64,000 bases of DNA, taken from positions 14,422,262 to 14,486,261 of the forward strand of contig NW_024037055.1 in NCBI RefSeq assembly GCF_015706575.1. Reading direction: 5' to 3'. A program made the position numbers and the translations under genes. Positions 31,750 to 42,899 of this stretch are shown in pieces. Every line of letters starts with the position of its first letter. Position 1 is the stretch's first letter. This DNA comes from Patiria miniata (lineage: Eukaryota; Echinodermata; Asteroidea; Valvatida; Asterinidae). The notes beneath the pieces were generated by a model. It was not told the origin of the DNA. It saw only the letters and a program-made list of their open reading frames with translations, and ran no database searches.

Positions 31750-34005
31750 GTTCGGCAAATGGGTTGGTATTTTGCCCAACTTTGGTTGAAATACCAACTG
31801 TCGACGCTCTTGGGACAACTTCTTCTCAATAGTTGCTAAATTTTTACCCGAATTCACCACCAACGAGGTAACTTCATAGCGATGTTGAGCAAATAACATT
31901 GACCAACGGTGTTTTATCCGGCTTTCTTTACAGTGCAGTTTAAGAAACTGACTGGTTGACTACGTCACTGACTGCCAGCTGTAATCAGAGTAGTGCTATC
32001 GTATAGGATTACCCCGTCACTGGGACCATTACTATGCTTTCCTGGTCTTGGTTTTTTTCCCTTGTCAATGGCCAGCCAGCCAGTGTCTGATCAAAACTGT
32101 TATAATGAGCTCAGTTTTAGTTTCATTATCAACACCATGAAAACTCTCATCAGGCACAGAGAGTGGCTGAAGTGAAATCTCACCAACAGCGATGAACGGT
32201 CCAGGGAGAATTATTTAACGTTAAATCCAAGCTGAATTTTTTTTATCAAAACTCCAACAGGTTTGATTAATTGGTTTTTTTTTAAGTTAACGTCACGGTA
32301 ACTTAAAATCACGGTGAACGATTGTTTCTGATGCAGCATCCCGCAACATTGTTTAAATGTTAACGTCCTTCTCTGTCAACCAGTCGAATCAGCCGGACCT
32401 TTTGTGTTGAAAAATCTGATTTGTATATTTCTATCCCTCTTCCTCCTTTGTGTGTACTTGCCCTAAACTAGGTTAAAAGCCACTGGAGAACTGAAGGTAG
32501 GAATTGACATTGCTCTTGAAACAGGACAGATCATAGGTTGGAGGGAAACAAGCAGTAGGCAAGGAATTCCAAAGAGATGCAGCACGTGGGAAAAAGCTAT
32601 TGGAATATCTTTTTGTTCTACATCTAGGCGAAGCAGCAATTTATGGATGAGAACAGGCAGGAAGCTGTGTTTCTCTTTCAGTACTCTAATTGGAGGAACC
32701 AAGTTATATAGACTAGTGGGCAATGACCATGAACATGTTTGTAAAAGAAACAGAGGCTGGCGACAGTCCTACGATGGGAAAGAGATCGTAACGACGAGCG
32801 CCACTTTGGCAATGATCTCTCAAGCATGCTGACCCCTATTGAATTCAATTATTGTTAGAGTAACTTTAACAGTCGCCCATTTTCAGCTTTTTCTCGTGTC
32901 AATGAGCCTTCATTACATACAACAGGCACAGTTCTGTCTCATTCGCTTCTCTGAAATAGTAGACTGTACGCATTGATTTTCTTTTCAAAATGATTCAAGT
33001 GGCCTTTAATCCTATCAAAGTTGACCCTGTGCATGGAGTATGCAGCTCATTATTCTCCAATCAGTGGAGATATTATGCTTACTTAAACTTGATTACCACG
33101 AAATCTGCAGCATCCCTTATTATTTTTTTTCATTCCCGAGAAAACGATAACGGCTCTAATTCCCCTTTGACTTTCGCGTGCATTTCCGATGTCACACAGG
33201 CTATGGGGACAGCAGGTGACATGTGAACTTCGGACTCCTATCATATCTGGTCTGTTTTACCTCATGGACTGCAACCCTCACACGTGACGTGTCACTGTAC
33301 TGATTATGTTCACTAAGGCATGCGCACTATTACAAATGAGTCTGTATGCCATAGAGTCCAAATTCTACAGCACACCGGGTCCCTGATAGAGGCTAATGCA
33401 TCCGCGGAACGTGGATGCGCATACTAAATCGGGCACTCTACCGGATCAATTAGATATCACGGACGACTTGAAACTGCCACTACCAGACTAAATGGAGTGA
33501 AGCTGGATCGATGCAGTTATCGGTGACCGCATCTTGTTTCAACCAAGTTTCAACTACTTTGTCCTCTCGGACAGATTCAATTAGTCCTCTCGATTATTAG
33601 TAAATGCTTCTTTGTTACCGCATTGACCGTAACTTTTTGGGGGAATAAAGGCTTTAGAAGAGGGGAAATGTTGAGTGACTTAGGTTACGCCTGGAATTAA
33701 GCTTCGCGCTCGAGTTCCAAACATTTCAGTGGTTGAAATTCTAAAGTAAGCGGGGCAGTCGATGGTGAAAGTTCTTTCCTGCATTGATTGAATTGAGCAA
33801 TTAATAATACGCACCACTTCTTATAGCTAGCGTAAAATGATACTTTGTAAACCCGTCTGGAAGGCCTGTGATGTGCAAAGTCTATAGACTTGGTGAGTAA
33901 ACCAAGAAGTGATTTGATTATAACAGGCTCACTTCTTCAGTTGACTGCAGCTGTAGTCCGCAAGCTGCAAGTTCTACTTTTTCCGTTCAAATTTGACTAG
34001 AATTG
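31750..34005. other. No recognisable gene
   Basis: Frames at 32463-32832 (both strands) and 32990-33226 show no domain that I can name. 32480-32830 has the feel of an old retroposon 3' region but I cannot support a family. Otherwise featureless. Confidence 0.3.
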
Positions 34006-34013
34006 TCGCTGGT

Positions 34014-34558
34014 CAGTGTTGTAGTCGAGTCACCAACGTCGAGTCCGAGTCCCGAGTTACAAGCCTCGAGTCCCGAGTCCGAGTCTCGAGTCACAAGCCT
34101 CGAGTCCGAGTTCGAGTCTCGAGTCACAAGCCTAAAATCCGAGTCCGAGTCACGAGTCACTTGTTCTTAGAAATGTTTTAATTATTTTTTTTCTCAATCA
34201 TCCACTCTGTCTTTTAAGTAAATCCCAGTGTATATAGTTTACCTTGTGTGTGTACATGTTGTTTAGACCTAAAATGTGTTTTCCTTTGAATTCCCATCCC
34301 TAAAAAAAACCTCCTCCATCCCTTCCTTCCATGTTTTATCATCCAAACATTATTCCTCAATGATCCTTTCCCACCCCTACGTTATATTTTTTTCTTTTGA
34401 TGAAAATACGTGACTCGAGTCACGAGTCACCAAACTCGAGTCCGAGTCATCATGGTCGAGTCCGAGTCCGAGTCATTTTGCAATGTGATTCGAGTCGAGT
34501 CCGAGTCACGGAAAATGTGACTCGAGTCCGAGTCCTGGACTCGAGTCCTACAATGCTG
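34014..34558. mobile_element. hAT element carrying CGAGTCCGAGTC minisatellites at both ends
   Basis: Start CAGTGTTGTAG, end CTACAATGCTG, with TCGCTGGT duplicated perfectly at 34006-34013 and 34559-34566. Arrays of (C/T)CGAGTC(A/C)CGAGTC fill 34025-34165 and 34410-34548, both with GAGTC on the plus strand. The 240 bp between is AT-rich and non-coding. Frames rich in Ser/Arg/Val are array artefacts. Confidence 0.88.
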
Positions 34559-34700
34559 TCGCTGGTCCCAAAGGGGCCAGCCTAGAGTCCTCTTTGCACC
34601 TTACTGACTGACTGACTGACTCCCCATCACCTGTGAATAAGACTTGCTTCAGACTCATCTTGGCCCAAAAGTTTGAAATAGGATTACCCCGATTATACAG

Positions 34701-35535
34701 TATGGCCCCCCCCCCCAAAAAAAATGTTCGTCTGACTATTGTTGAAACAACTACAAACCTATGAGGTCATTTTGAACATTTTTGATTGTGCAGATACTCC
34801 TAAGCCTTGGCCTCAAACCCTATAAGTTTCGTTTATGGACTTGCGTTACTCGAACTCAAAATGAAGACTCATCTAACTGAAACAACCAATCAGCATTTGG
34901 GGTTCCTGAGTCCTTTATATGTTATTTGTAATTTAAAATATTAAATATTATTTATGTATTACATTTAATTATAATATTTGCAGTCTTAAGCACATATTAA
35001 TACATGCATATTGCACGCTATTGTTAATTTGAAAGATTGAATTTGTTTTTCTTCGGTCAGTGGTGGAATCGAGAATGACCCGGCGCCAATTTACTGCGTG
35101 CGATCTATGTGTAGTGTGAGAACTTTCCACCAATGACCGCCAGCCATTTACGCGTTCAGCGTGTGACGTAATGTAAACAACCACATCAGGGATCTCCTCA
35201 GAAATTCTGGAAGTGTCCGCGCGTCCATAAACCCGATTGAACTGCGCTTAATCAACATTCAATTTCAGTCACGCATGACAACACAATCAATTGATCGCAA
35301 CAACATTTTTGGACACTGTGACCAAGTTCCTTGCCTTATTCAATTTCAGTACTGTGTTTAGTGAGCTGTGTAAAATCCTCCATGTTGTGAAAAGGGTTGC
35401 AGTTGGGATGAAATCATCTGTCTGGCTATCAGTCATCATGGAAAGCCATCAGTTTAATGCTCCAGGGCAAGTGATGACAATCCCAAATTACATCAGCCTT
35501 TATTTCACCCAGATCGTGCAATGTAGAGTCAACAT
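34701..35535. mobile_element. Related single arm of the 18948 foldback, interrupted
   Basis: 34701-34860 matches the outer arm of 18948-19557 (TTCGTCTGACTATTGTTGAA, GTGCAGATACTCCTA, CTATAAGTTTCGTT), and 35283-35535 matches the inner arm (ATCGCAACAACATTTTTGGA, CAATTTCAGTACTGTGTTTA, GGCTATCAGTCATCATGG). Unrelated DNA of about 420 bases lies between. Confidence 0.55.
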
Positions 35536-35539
35536 TTAT

Positions 35540-35731
35540 CAGTAGATACTAGTGGATCAACATTGGTTCAATGTTGAGCCAACTGTAATATGTGGCCAAC
35601 GTTGGGCCAAATTTTACATAAGGCCAACAAGATGCCATTGAGCTAAATTACACTGGCCCAACATTGACAACCAATGTTGGCCCAACGACACTGTTATGAT
35701 GGCCCAACATTGTTTCAATATCCACCTGCTG
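35540..35731. mobile_element. Short element with CCAACATTGG motif array
   Basis: The ends CAGTAGATACTAGTGGAT and TATCCACCTGCTG are imperfect inverted repeats. The interior is about eight GGCCCAACATTG or inverse words, themselves palindromic (CCAACGTTGG). No target duplication was recognised. Confidence 0.5.
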
Positions 35732-35739
35732 TCTGGGAA

Positions 35740-36115
35740 GTCGCGGTTTTAATCCAACTGTGTTAGAAAAGCCGTCATGTTTTTTGGTCACCTATAAAAT
35801 CTCTCCTCTTTTCTCAACAAACTACAAAAATGCCACCAGAATCTCATACAAAGCTAATCTTTTGTTACTTGTTTTTACATTACATGCCGGACCGGTGTGT
35901 ATTTCAATATTGGTACAGCTGTAACTCGAAAAACTGTAGGAAGCTCGCATTTAGATACACGCTAAAGCTATTGATTTAACAAATGAATGTATAAGAAAAA
36001 GCTAATTTACACAGCTTGTCAAGCTAACAACGGTACCGCGGAATTTTGCCAAGGTACCCAGTATCTTATAGATGTATAGGTATATTGCTGTTCTCCTTAC
36101 CAAATAAAACATCTT
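35740..36115. other. No recognisable feature
   Basis: Non-repetitive AT-rich DNA. Confidence 0.35.
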
Positions 36116-36120
36116 CATAT

Positions 36121-36204
36121 CATGTTTGAAGCAAACATGCTCATGTTTGAAGCAAACATGCTCATGTTTGAAGCAAACATGCTCATGTTTGAAGCAAACA
36201 TGCT
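36121..36204. repeat. Four perfect tandem copies of a 21-bp hairpin unit
   Basis: CATGTTTGAAGCAAACATGCT is repeated four times without a mismatch. (The 21-mer is CATGTTTG, AAG, CAAACATG, CT.) Each unit is an 8-bp stem with a 3-base loop. Confidence 0.95.
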
Positions 36205-36765
36205 CTTTATTAATGTAAACATTTCTTGACTCACTCTTTATTCATCACCAATATGTTAAACGGAAACGATCTTACCGTGTTTGAACGTGCAATGAATCGA
36301 AGTTAAAGGAAAAGGGTGCATAAGTAAATGTAATCCAGCCGAACCCTTGCCGTCCAAGCCGGCAGTAAAAAGTTAACCCGAACTGAACCGAACGGAACCG
36401 AACCGATTCGGATCCTGCACCAACTGAATCAAAACGATTCTAGCAGCAAGCTAGACCTATAGTCTATGGTGATTCATAATTATGCAGGACAACAGTTACT
36501 GTGTGGTGATTCCGAGATTTTGACCAATCAGCGGGCGTGTAAATTGCTTTGCCAGGCTGGTTGGATGTTTTGGAAAATACGGCGTATCTTGTTGTTTTTC
36601 AGTTCATCTAAACTGCTGTCCACCGATTTTCACCATATTTGCGTAGGTTTGAAAGTCAAAATCACATAGCACAAGTATAGCTTGGCTGACTAGCGAATTT
36701 AATGACTACGTATTAAGCCTGGTAAACAAGTACTAGACCAGTCTCAAGTGGCTAGTCAGTCAACA

Positions 36766-36936
36766 GACCATTATCATGTTGCGGCCATCTTGATTTTTTC
36801 CATTCAAATCACCGTAACCAAAGCGAGGCTGGAAGGAAAAATAGTCTGGTTCCTTTTTGCACAAAAAACATTATCATTCAGTACTGTTATTGGATACAGG
36901 GACCATGACTGAAATTGACGCAGCATGATAAAGGTC
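36766..36936. mobile_element. TA-flanked MITE, GACCATTATCATG family, copy 1
   Basis: Starts GACCATTATCATG and ends CATGATAAAGGTC, right flank TA (left flank CA). About 90 percent identical by eye to 43861-44033, sharing CGTAACCAAAGCGAGGCTGG and ACATTATCATTCAGTA. Confidence 0.75.
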
Positions 36937-36980
36937 TATGCAATAGGTAACCAGTCTAAGTCACAAGTGACAGTACGGGG

Positions 36981-37020
36981 AGTCAGTCGGTCAGTCGGTC
37001 AGTTAGTCAGTCAGTCAGTG
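36981..37020. repeat. GTCA/GTCG tetranucleotide microsatellite
   Basis: AGTCAGTCGGTCAGTCGGTC continuing as AGTTAGTCAGTCAGTCAG: ten tetranucleotide units with few substitutions. Confidence 0.85.
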
Positions 37021-37587
37021 AGATAGGTACAAAAGAGAGGCTTACTCTCTTTGGACTAGCAAAAAGTGTGGTTTTGCCCCCTAGGAACCAAGCGCTAGCA
37101 AATAAACACCTTCCCGTGTCGAAATCTTTCGAAATCGGTTTCTTTGAGATTGCCATGTTTCGTGACGCAATAGAATCAGCTGACTGCTATTGACCAATCA
37201 AAAACCTTGGTGTCGCTCTCACCTTTATTGCTTCATAACTTCAGTCTGCGTTGAGTTGCTTGCATTTGGGAATTGCATGAATTAGCTCGAGTCCAAGCCA
37301 ACTCTGGTGGGAAATCTACCGAGAACCATAAGATATCGGACACCGAGACAACTGATTTCCGCAGGCGTGCGGGTCCCGCGTGGAATCAGCATGTGGGTGA
37401 CTGGAATTGGGGAAACTGGGGCAATTAATTATGGAATATGTTACGCGGTTAAACTAGATCAGAGCCTGCCGCTATGTCAGGCTTGCAAATGGATTCAATG
37501 CACCTCAGGGCTGTGTAAGGATCTACACTCTAAAAATAAGTCACACTTCGGGCATCTAATTTGCATGTTATAGTTGATTTTGTTTAA

Positions 37588-38063
37588 AGGGCTCATGCAC
37601 TGTGATTTTTTTTCAATACCGCTGCAGTCCTTTAAAATGCACCTTTGTGTCCCATTTAACCATATTTTCAATTTTCGTTTTGCCATTTTCAAGGACATTT
37701 ATGGGTTTTTTATGCTAGTGGGAATTTCCATATTCATGAGCAAAAGTGTGATGTCTTTTCAGGCAGAACCCTCAATCTTACAGCTATTTCAGCACAAAAA
37801 GTTGCCAGAATTTTGGATATTTTGCCGTCCTGAATTTTCTTTCCATTTCTTTGGTGATTCGTTGTTGTGTCAGTACATGGAAGTAAGCCAATGAGCAAAC
37901 TTTGGTCACAAATGTTTTCAGTGAGTAAAGTTTGGGGTTCACAATTTGAATCCCAAACCCATAAACCGAACAGTGTCTTCCCGATATCAAATCACAGCGA
38001 CAGCGCCCTCAGTTGTTTAAAAAGCTACATGTGTTCCAAAGCAAAATTCATTTTAAGGACCCT
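37588..38063. mobile_element. TTAA-flanked element, AGGGTCCATGAGATGC family, copy 2
   Basis: TTAA/AGGGCTCATGCA at the left, GGACCCT with a mutated TTTA at the right. Reverse complement of 31169-31743, with the same block order over 476 bp. Confidence 0.7.
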
Positions 38064-38069
38064 TTTAGA

Positions 38070-38680
38070 AGAAAAAAATTAAAGAAAATCGCGTACACCC
38101 GAGGTCCCTCGCTTGTTTTTTTTGGTATTCTGTCTGTGGCTGAGGATTTTTCAATTATTTTTAGGGCTTCCTGTGCCGTTTGTAACATTGTGTATACCCG
38201 GCGGGTCTCCGAGCTCGTGCGTGTCCACCACCTCACGTTTTTGAGCCGAAACCGCGTCTGGATTTTAAGGGGGAAAAAATGCGGCCTGCTCAAGTGGCTC
38301 ACATGCCTGTTCCAATCGGATAAGGCTTCGGAACACTGTCTTTATACATATCCGGAGCAGTATATTTACCTCTTCTAAGGCATGACATGCAGGTTCTTGT
38401 GGAGAGGCAGCATTTTCATTGGTTTTAACTTGAACATAGGTCACGTACGTCTCGACAAACAAAACTGAAAACGCGGTGACTACCTCAATATCCGTTTTGG
38501 CATTCTGGAATATCTGCTGCCACCGGATTTTTGTTCTAAAAATAGTTACCAGAAAACTCGATTACGTTTTGAACTCCGGCAGAATTAAAAGAAGAAGGGA
38601 AAGAATGCCCCTCATAACAAATATCGGACTTGAAAGTCCTGCACCGGTAATCTGAATCTGGGTGGCGCTGCTCAATGATT
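38070..38680. other. No recognisable gene
   Basis: Frames of 121 codons (38013-38378, plus, starting inside the preceding element) and 84 codons (minus) overlap each other; no domain recognised. 38200-38290 is modestly GC-rich. Confidence 0.3.
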
Positions 38681-38685
38681 AACAC

Positions 38686-38869
38686 CAGAGCCGATATAGA
38701 GAGAGTTGCGGCAACTTTAGACTGTTGAACCATAATAGCCGTTCGTTATGTGTGCAGTGCAGCGTGCGACTATTGTGTACGAATTATATATGTGCACTGA
38801 TGCAAAATGGCTATTTTGGTTCCAAACAGAGCGACCCTTATGTCGAAACTCTCTCTATATACGGCCCTG
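38686..38869. mobile_element. hAT MITE with TATAGAGAGAGTT ends
   Basis: Start CAGAGCCGATATAGAGAGAG and the inverse of its end CTCTCTCTATATACGGCCCTG match over about 22 bases. Flanks ATTAACAC (38678-38685) and ATTGACAC (38870-38877) are a 7-of-8 target duplication. 184 bp, non-coding. Confidence 0.75.
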
Positions 38870-38879
38870 ATTGACACAT

Positions 38880-39635
38880 AATATCCGTAGCCATTTTTTT
38901 CGGTATGTCCTGAAATACAAATAGTACCATCTTGACAATTGTTAATCGTGCGTGTATAATGTAAGTCTTTCTTAAGTAAGCTGTGGATGACGAGGGCATG
39001 GGGCCGTCCATAATGTTTGAGTTTTGTGTAAAAATGATGCAAGATGGAAATGGCACCATTGTTATTGCAACACAGCATAAACAACTTCTTTTAAATTGGC
39101 TAAGACCTTTGTAATTCAAACGTGCGGGAGCGGGATCAAAGTCTAGCAGATTCAGTTTTGAGGAAAAATCTAAGCAACTACGGAACGACAAAGGCAGTTT
39201 CGCCGGGTGTCAAATAGATGTATGGACAGAACAATTCTCACCATCACTTCCTGTGCTTTAGACTTGTATACATTTCTCTGCTATGTGTTCCGAACTAAGG
39301 TAAAAAGGATCATTATTTTTTTGTGCATTTGTTTTAAAATTTGGACATACAAAATTTGTAAGAAGTTCAGCCTAGTGTATATTATACATTATTAAAAACA
39401 GAGAAAACGTCAGCACCATTTTGGTGGTCTGGTAACTGGATTCCGTTGATAATAAATACATTTCCCGCAGTGTGCACTTTTTAAAATCATCTTCTTCTTC
39501 CAATCGATTTCATTTCAGGCGGAACAATTTCACATGGAATTTGCTGTTAGTCCTATAATATAATTCACTTAGAGCAAGGATTTTCTCTTGAAATTTGTAG
39601 GTTTTTTCTGGGTAATTACAAAAGCTTCTACGTGT
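38880..39635. other. No recognisable gene
   Basis: Two overlapping minus-strand frames of 104 and 117 codons between 38770 and 39191 have no domain that I recognise and start partly inside the hAT MITE. Confidence 0.3.
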
Positions 39636-39641
39636 CTTTAA

Positions 39642-40010
39642 AGGCATATAGGATCAAACGATTTGCATTTATCCCAAAAGTAATCTACCGAATTATTATC
39701 AAAAAGCTTATACTTGGACTAAAGATCGTATACTGGTATACGAAACACCCCGTGAAATTATTCCGTCTGGCTTGCTGTCATTTAGAAGAAGTCAAGAAAT
39801 GTGGTGGATTTCCGACGATCAGTCGGTTGACTCATTTTTCATATTTTCGTTATCAAAAAGTTGTGCATAGTTTTTCACTGTTTTCTCGAAAGTGTAATAT
39901 CCACTGAGCTGAAACTTCAATTGGATTAGCCTAGGTTTTGCACAATCTTCTTTGAATTTTGAGTGGTGTTATTTTTTGAAAGAAACAAAAGGTATGAAAA
40001 GCAAAGGATC
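39642..40010. mobile_element. TTAA-flanked element, sister of 17693 (right end lost)
   Basis: TTAA at 39638-39641 then AGGCATATAGGATC. The interior aligns with 17740-18112 and the last 160 bases with 3080-3290. It stops at AAAGCAAAGGATCATAC without the right terminus. Confidence 0.65.
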
Positions 40011-40040
40011 ATACAATTTACAGTACTGATCTGTTTTGAC

Positions 40041-40169
40041 TTGGGACCGAGTCGACTTTGAACCGAGATGACCTGATACCGAGTTATCTTGGGACCGAGT
40101 TTACCTGGGACCGAGTTTACCTGGGACCGAGTTGACTCTGACCGAGCTGGTTTGGGACCGAGTTGACCT
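40041..40169. repeat. Minisatellite TTGGGACCGAGTTGACC, period 17-18
   Basis: Seven imperfect units such as TTGGGACCGAGTCGACT, CTGGGACCGAGTTTACC (twice in a row) and TTGGGACCGAGTTGACC. It lies directly after the truncated TTAA element. Confidence 0.8.
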
Positions 40170-40179
40170 GCACCAACTG

Positions 40180-40510
40180 TTTTAATTGGTATTCCCACAA
40201 CACTCGCCGTATTTTTAACAGGACTGTGTACATAAATCTCCTGGGCCAATGGCTACTGTGCAAATATACTTCAGATCGCCAGGGTTTTTTGCCTTACTAC
40301 GGTTTAACCTCTGGAGTCAAGTGTTTGCCTTCAGTAACCAAGGTGATAAAGTGCAGGAGGTGGAGCATGCATGAAAACAAACATTGAAGTCGAACACAGT
40401 GTTTCCAATATAAACTAGATCTTAAAGTGTGGGTCTGTTGAGCATGTCACGGTTTTGGGTCACTGTGTCATAAATGTTTGTGTTGAGATTCACAATTGCA
40501 TTATTGTGTA
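40180..40510. other. No recognisable feature
   Basis: Short frame (40163-40387) with no domain. Confidence 0.3.
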
Positions 40511-40512
40511 AT

Positions 40513-40580
40513 CATGGGCGTCGCAAGGGGGGGGGGAGGAGGGCAAGGAAAAACAAGAAATGAGAGGGGGAAAAAGTGCG
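40513..40580. mobile_element. Left end of a CATGGGCGTCGC MITE
   Basis: CATGGGCGTCGCAAGGGGGG followed by purine-only sequence, as in 18113-18418, then unrelated DNA. A truncated copy. Confidence 0.6.
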
Positions 40581-40829
40581 AGTGCAATATAAGCTGTGGC
40601 CGTCTTGGATGAAAATCTTGTGTATCATTGACCGCAGATTGTGCGTACAACCCCGGGCCGCCGTCCCACGTGGAAATCACGCTGCGCTAGTCTGCCCCGA
40701 AAATGGACCAAAATGAACCCCCTAAGTTTCCCATTAAATACATTGCGCTGTATACCAAGTAAGGATGAGATTGTTTCATGCCTGCTTTTCTACTAACCTA
40801 GCCGGCATGATAACGTGTTTCCCCCAATT

Positions 40830-40905
40830 TTCACTCGGAAGGTTACACACTGAGTATACAGTGTTTATACGTCGGTGAAGGACCAAACCCAGTATTGATA
40901 TACAT
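40830..40905 (+). mobile_element. SINE body fragment
   Basis: CACTCGGAAGGTTACACACT, ACACGTCGGTGAAGG-like and CCAGTATTGAT match the body of the SINE at 41080-41162. The tRNA-like head is missing. Confidence 0.55.
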
Positions 40906-41004
40906 CACCCCGACGCAAAATTCCATCTTATGAATTAAGTTTAATTGCGGTACCCGCTGATGCTACATGTGCATCAGATTCCAACCAGCCAACCGATCCC
41001 GCAA

Positions 41005-41165
41005 GCTCGGTGGTCGAGACGGCGGTAAGACGTTTGCACTAGAAAGCAAGATGGTCGTGGGTTCGAGTCCCACCCGAGTGATTTTTGCTACTGTCACTCG
41101 GGAGGTAACACAATGAGAATACAGTTTTACACGTCGGTGAAGGGCAAAACCTGATATTGACAGGT
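41005..41165 (+). mobile_element. tRNA-Ser-derived SINE
   Basis: 41005-41080 is tRNA-like. An A-box-like GGTGGTCGAGACGG, the string CACTAGAAAG that resembles the tRNA-Ser(AGA) anticodon loop, and a perfect B box GGTTCGAGTCC are all in order, and CTCGG pairs with CCGAG at the ends. The variable arm is too short for a working tRNA-Ser. A non-tRNA body follows (GTCACTCGGGAGGTAACACA to CCTGATATTGACAG), which is also found at 40830. The B box on the minus strand explains a spurious GLEPTT-containing frame. Confidence 0.7.
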
Positions 41166-41330
41166 TGATTTTAGTCCATAAGATTGGACACATCTTTGGG
41201 AAATGGACCAGTTATCACGTACGTATAGCCCAATTATTCCCTCACAAGGGTTTTCGTTTATTGTCACAAACTGGCTACGCCCATGCTATGCTTTGGATCT
41301 ATGACATCCCAATTTTGTTTCCGAATTTAA

Positions 41331-41739
41331 AGGTTTGTCATTGTGCATTTTTCTTCTCCGTTTGAAGCATCAAAAGTGCTCAAATATAAAGACGAGTGCT
41401 TAACAACTAACCTGATGTAGTTTCAGCTCAGTGAATGTTGTATATGTCACACACAGAACCGAACCGACAAATAATAACAGTCGTGTCAATGCTTACACCC
41501 ATTCACGGATTCACCTAATCACAAACCACCCACAAATTTCCGAAAATGTGTCACTTGACACACATTTTTGGAAATAACCTTCTTTTATTGTTTTCTTCAA
41601 AAGGACAGCATGCCAGAAGGAATAATTTCAAAAGAAGCTTAATGCCATTAGGCCTACTATATTTAAAACCAAATTAGGTTTTTAAAAATAATTTGGTAAG
41701 CTACTTTTTGGATAGCTGCAAATGGTCCACTCTATACCT
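41331..41739. mobile_element. TTAA-flanked element, GTCCATCATTTG family, copy 1
   Basis: TTAA/AGGTTTGTCATTGTGCA at the left (TTAA 41327-41330), AAATGGTCCACTCTATACCT/TTAA at the right (41740-41743). Shares GTTTGAAGCATCAAAAGTG, ACAACTAACCTGATGTAGTT and TTTTTGGATAGCTGC with 53832 and 62071 but lacks their CpG-rich palindromic core. Confidence 0.75.
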
Positions 41740-41749
41740 TTAAATGCTA

Positions 41750-42655
41750 TTTTGTAGCAGTACATGAGCTATGAACTTTTTAATAAGGCAGTTATTACAC
41801 GAACATTTAAATTTGAGTCTCTCCAACGGTAGGCCCTATATTGCTATCATACGCGTTGTGGCACATGCGTTAGAAAATATATTTAAGAGAAACTCATTAA
41901 GTAGAGTGCAGAGTTTAGTAAGTTCAATTTCGTTCAAAAGTTTTTTGTTTTGTCATAATTCGTTAGCAGGGGATTCTATCACTTGAGTTGTTATCAGCGG
42001 AGTGTGCAAGAACCCACAACTTTTAAAACTGCGCAGTTAAATCAGTGTTGGGTAAAAGAAGAACGAGAACTCATCAATACGTTTGAAATTGACAGGTTGG
42101 CGGGACTGATTGGCTAGGGACATCTGCGGTGTAAATTGTCGGTAACGACCCGCCCCGGAGAAATTGTATTGATTAAAAAAGGGGGTTTGCATCCAGCCAA
42201 AGTTGTGGGGGAGAAACCCACGAGAGTTGAGCCAAATTCAGAGTAATCGCCAGTCAGAAAAAATGGCATGTTTGGCGTCCTTCTTGGATGTTGCCTGCAG
42301 TTCTTTGTTTTAAACAAGACACGAAAGATGTTAATCCTATATATTTGAAGATCCTACGCTGTAATTTCTGTCTGTCTGGCTGTAAATCTGATGTCTTTCT
42401 GTCTGTCTGTCTGATGTCTGTGTGTCACTTCTTTTTGGTAAAATGCCTAAGGAGTGTGCAGGAACACAAAATGCAAGTGTTATGGAGAGGATTAGTTTTA
42501 ATCTTATAGCTCCACAGTTGTATATGCTCCGATGTCAACGTCCTCTGAAGTCTCGGTTGACACCTGGAAAAAATGATTTTTTTTCTTTTTGTTGTGCTCT
42601 TTTGGCAAATTTGTTTCTTTGAGACTTTGAATAATTAAGTATTACGACTTTCTTC
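41750..42655. other. No recognisable gene
   Basis: A CTGT-rich stretch (42368-42425) and short frames; no domain recognised. Confidence 0.3.
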
Positions 42656-42666
42656 TTTTTCCTCCC

Positions 42667-42693
42667 AAGATGGCGGATTTTCTAAGATGGCGG
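42667..42693. promoter_or_regulatory. Two YY1-like AAGATGGCGG sites
   Basis: AAGATGGCGG at 42667-42676 and 42684-42693, 17 bases apart and in the same orientation, match the YY1 consensus. No exon or promoter element could be tied to them. Confidence 0.3.
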
Positions 42694-42777
42694 ATAGATT
42701 CTTTAATTTTATCGACGTTTTGTTTTTCCAAACTCGTGATGTGCATACATACATACTTTTTTTGTCTTTTAAATGAA

Positions 42778-42864
42778 TAAAGAAATGGACTGGAATGTGA
42801 TTTGAACTGGACTTCAGCATACTCTTCCAGTGCTCTTCCAACGGAGCTATCCAACCACTATGCT
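42778..42864 (-). mobile_element. tRNA-like SINE head
   Basis: On the minus strand, GGATAGCTCCGTTGGAAGAG resembles a tRNA 5' half with A box (TRGCNNAGYNGG), and about 40 bases on, CCAGTTCAAATCACATT resembles a decayed B box. The stems are poor, so this is a retroposed relic, not a gene. The sequence beyond, towards 42735, is A-rich. Confidence 0.45.
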
Positions 42865-42899
42865 GTTGGTTTCCCAGTTTGTCAGAAGCCATAGACCAG

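Noticed and set aside
32463..32832. LINE or conserved gene fragment suggested by long overlapping frames
   Set aside because: No domain order that I could name; overlapping frames on both strands are equally long.
33993..34585. Ser/Arg/Val-rich frames
   Set aside because: Products of the CGAGTC array in the hAT element.
41005..41080. Functional tRNA-Ser gene
   Set aside because: Variable arm too short, anticodon stem weak, and followed by a SINE body that recurs at 40830.
40963..41193. Minus frame with a TRVGLEPTT peptide
   Set aside because: This is the inverse of a tRNA-like B box in a SINE, a known artefact.
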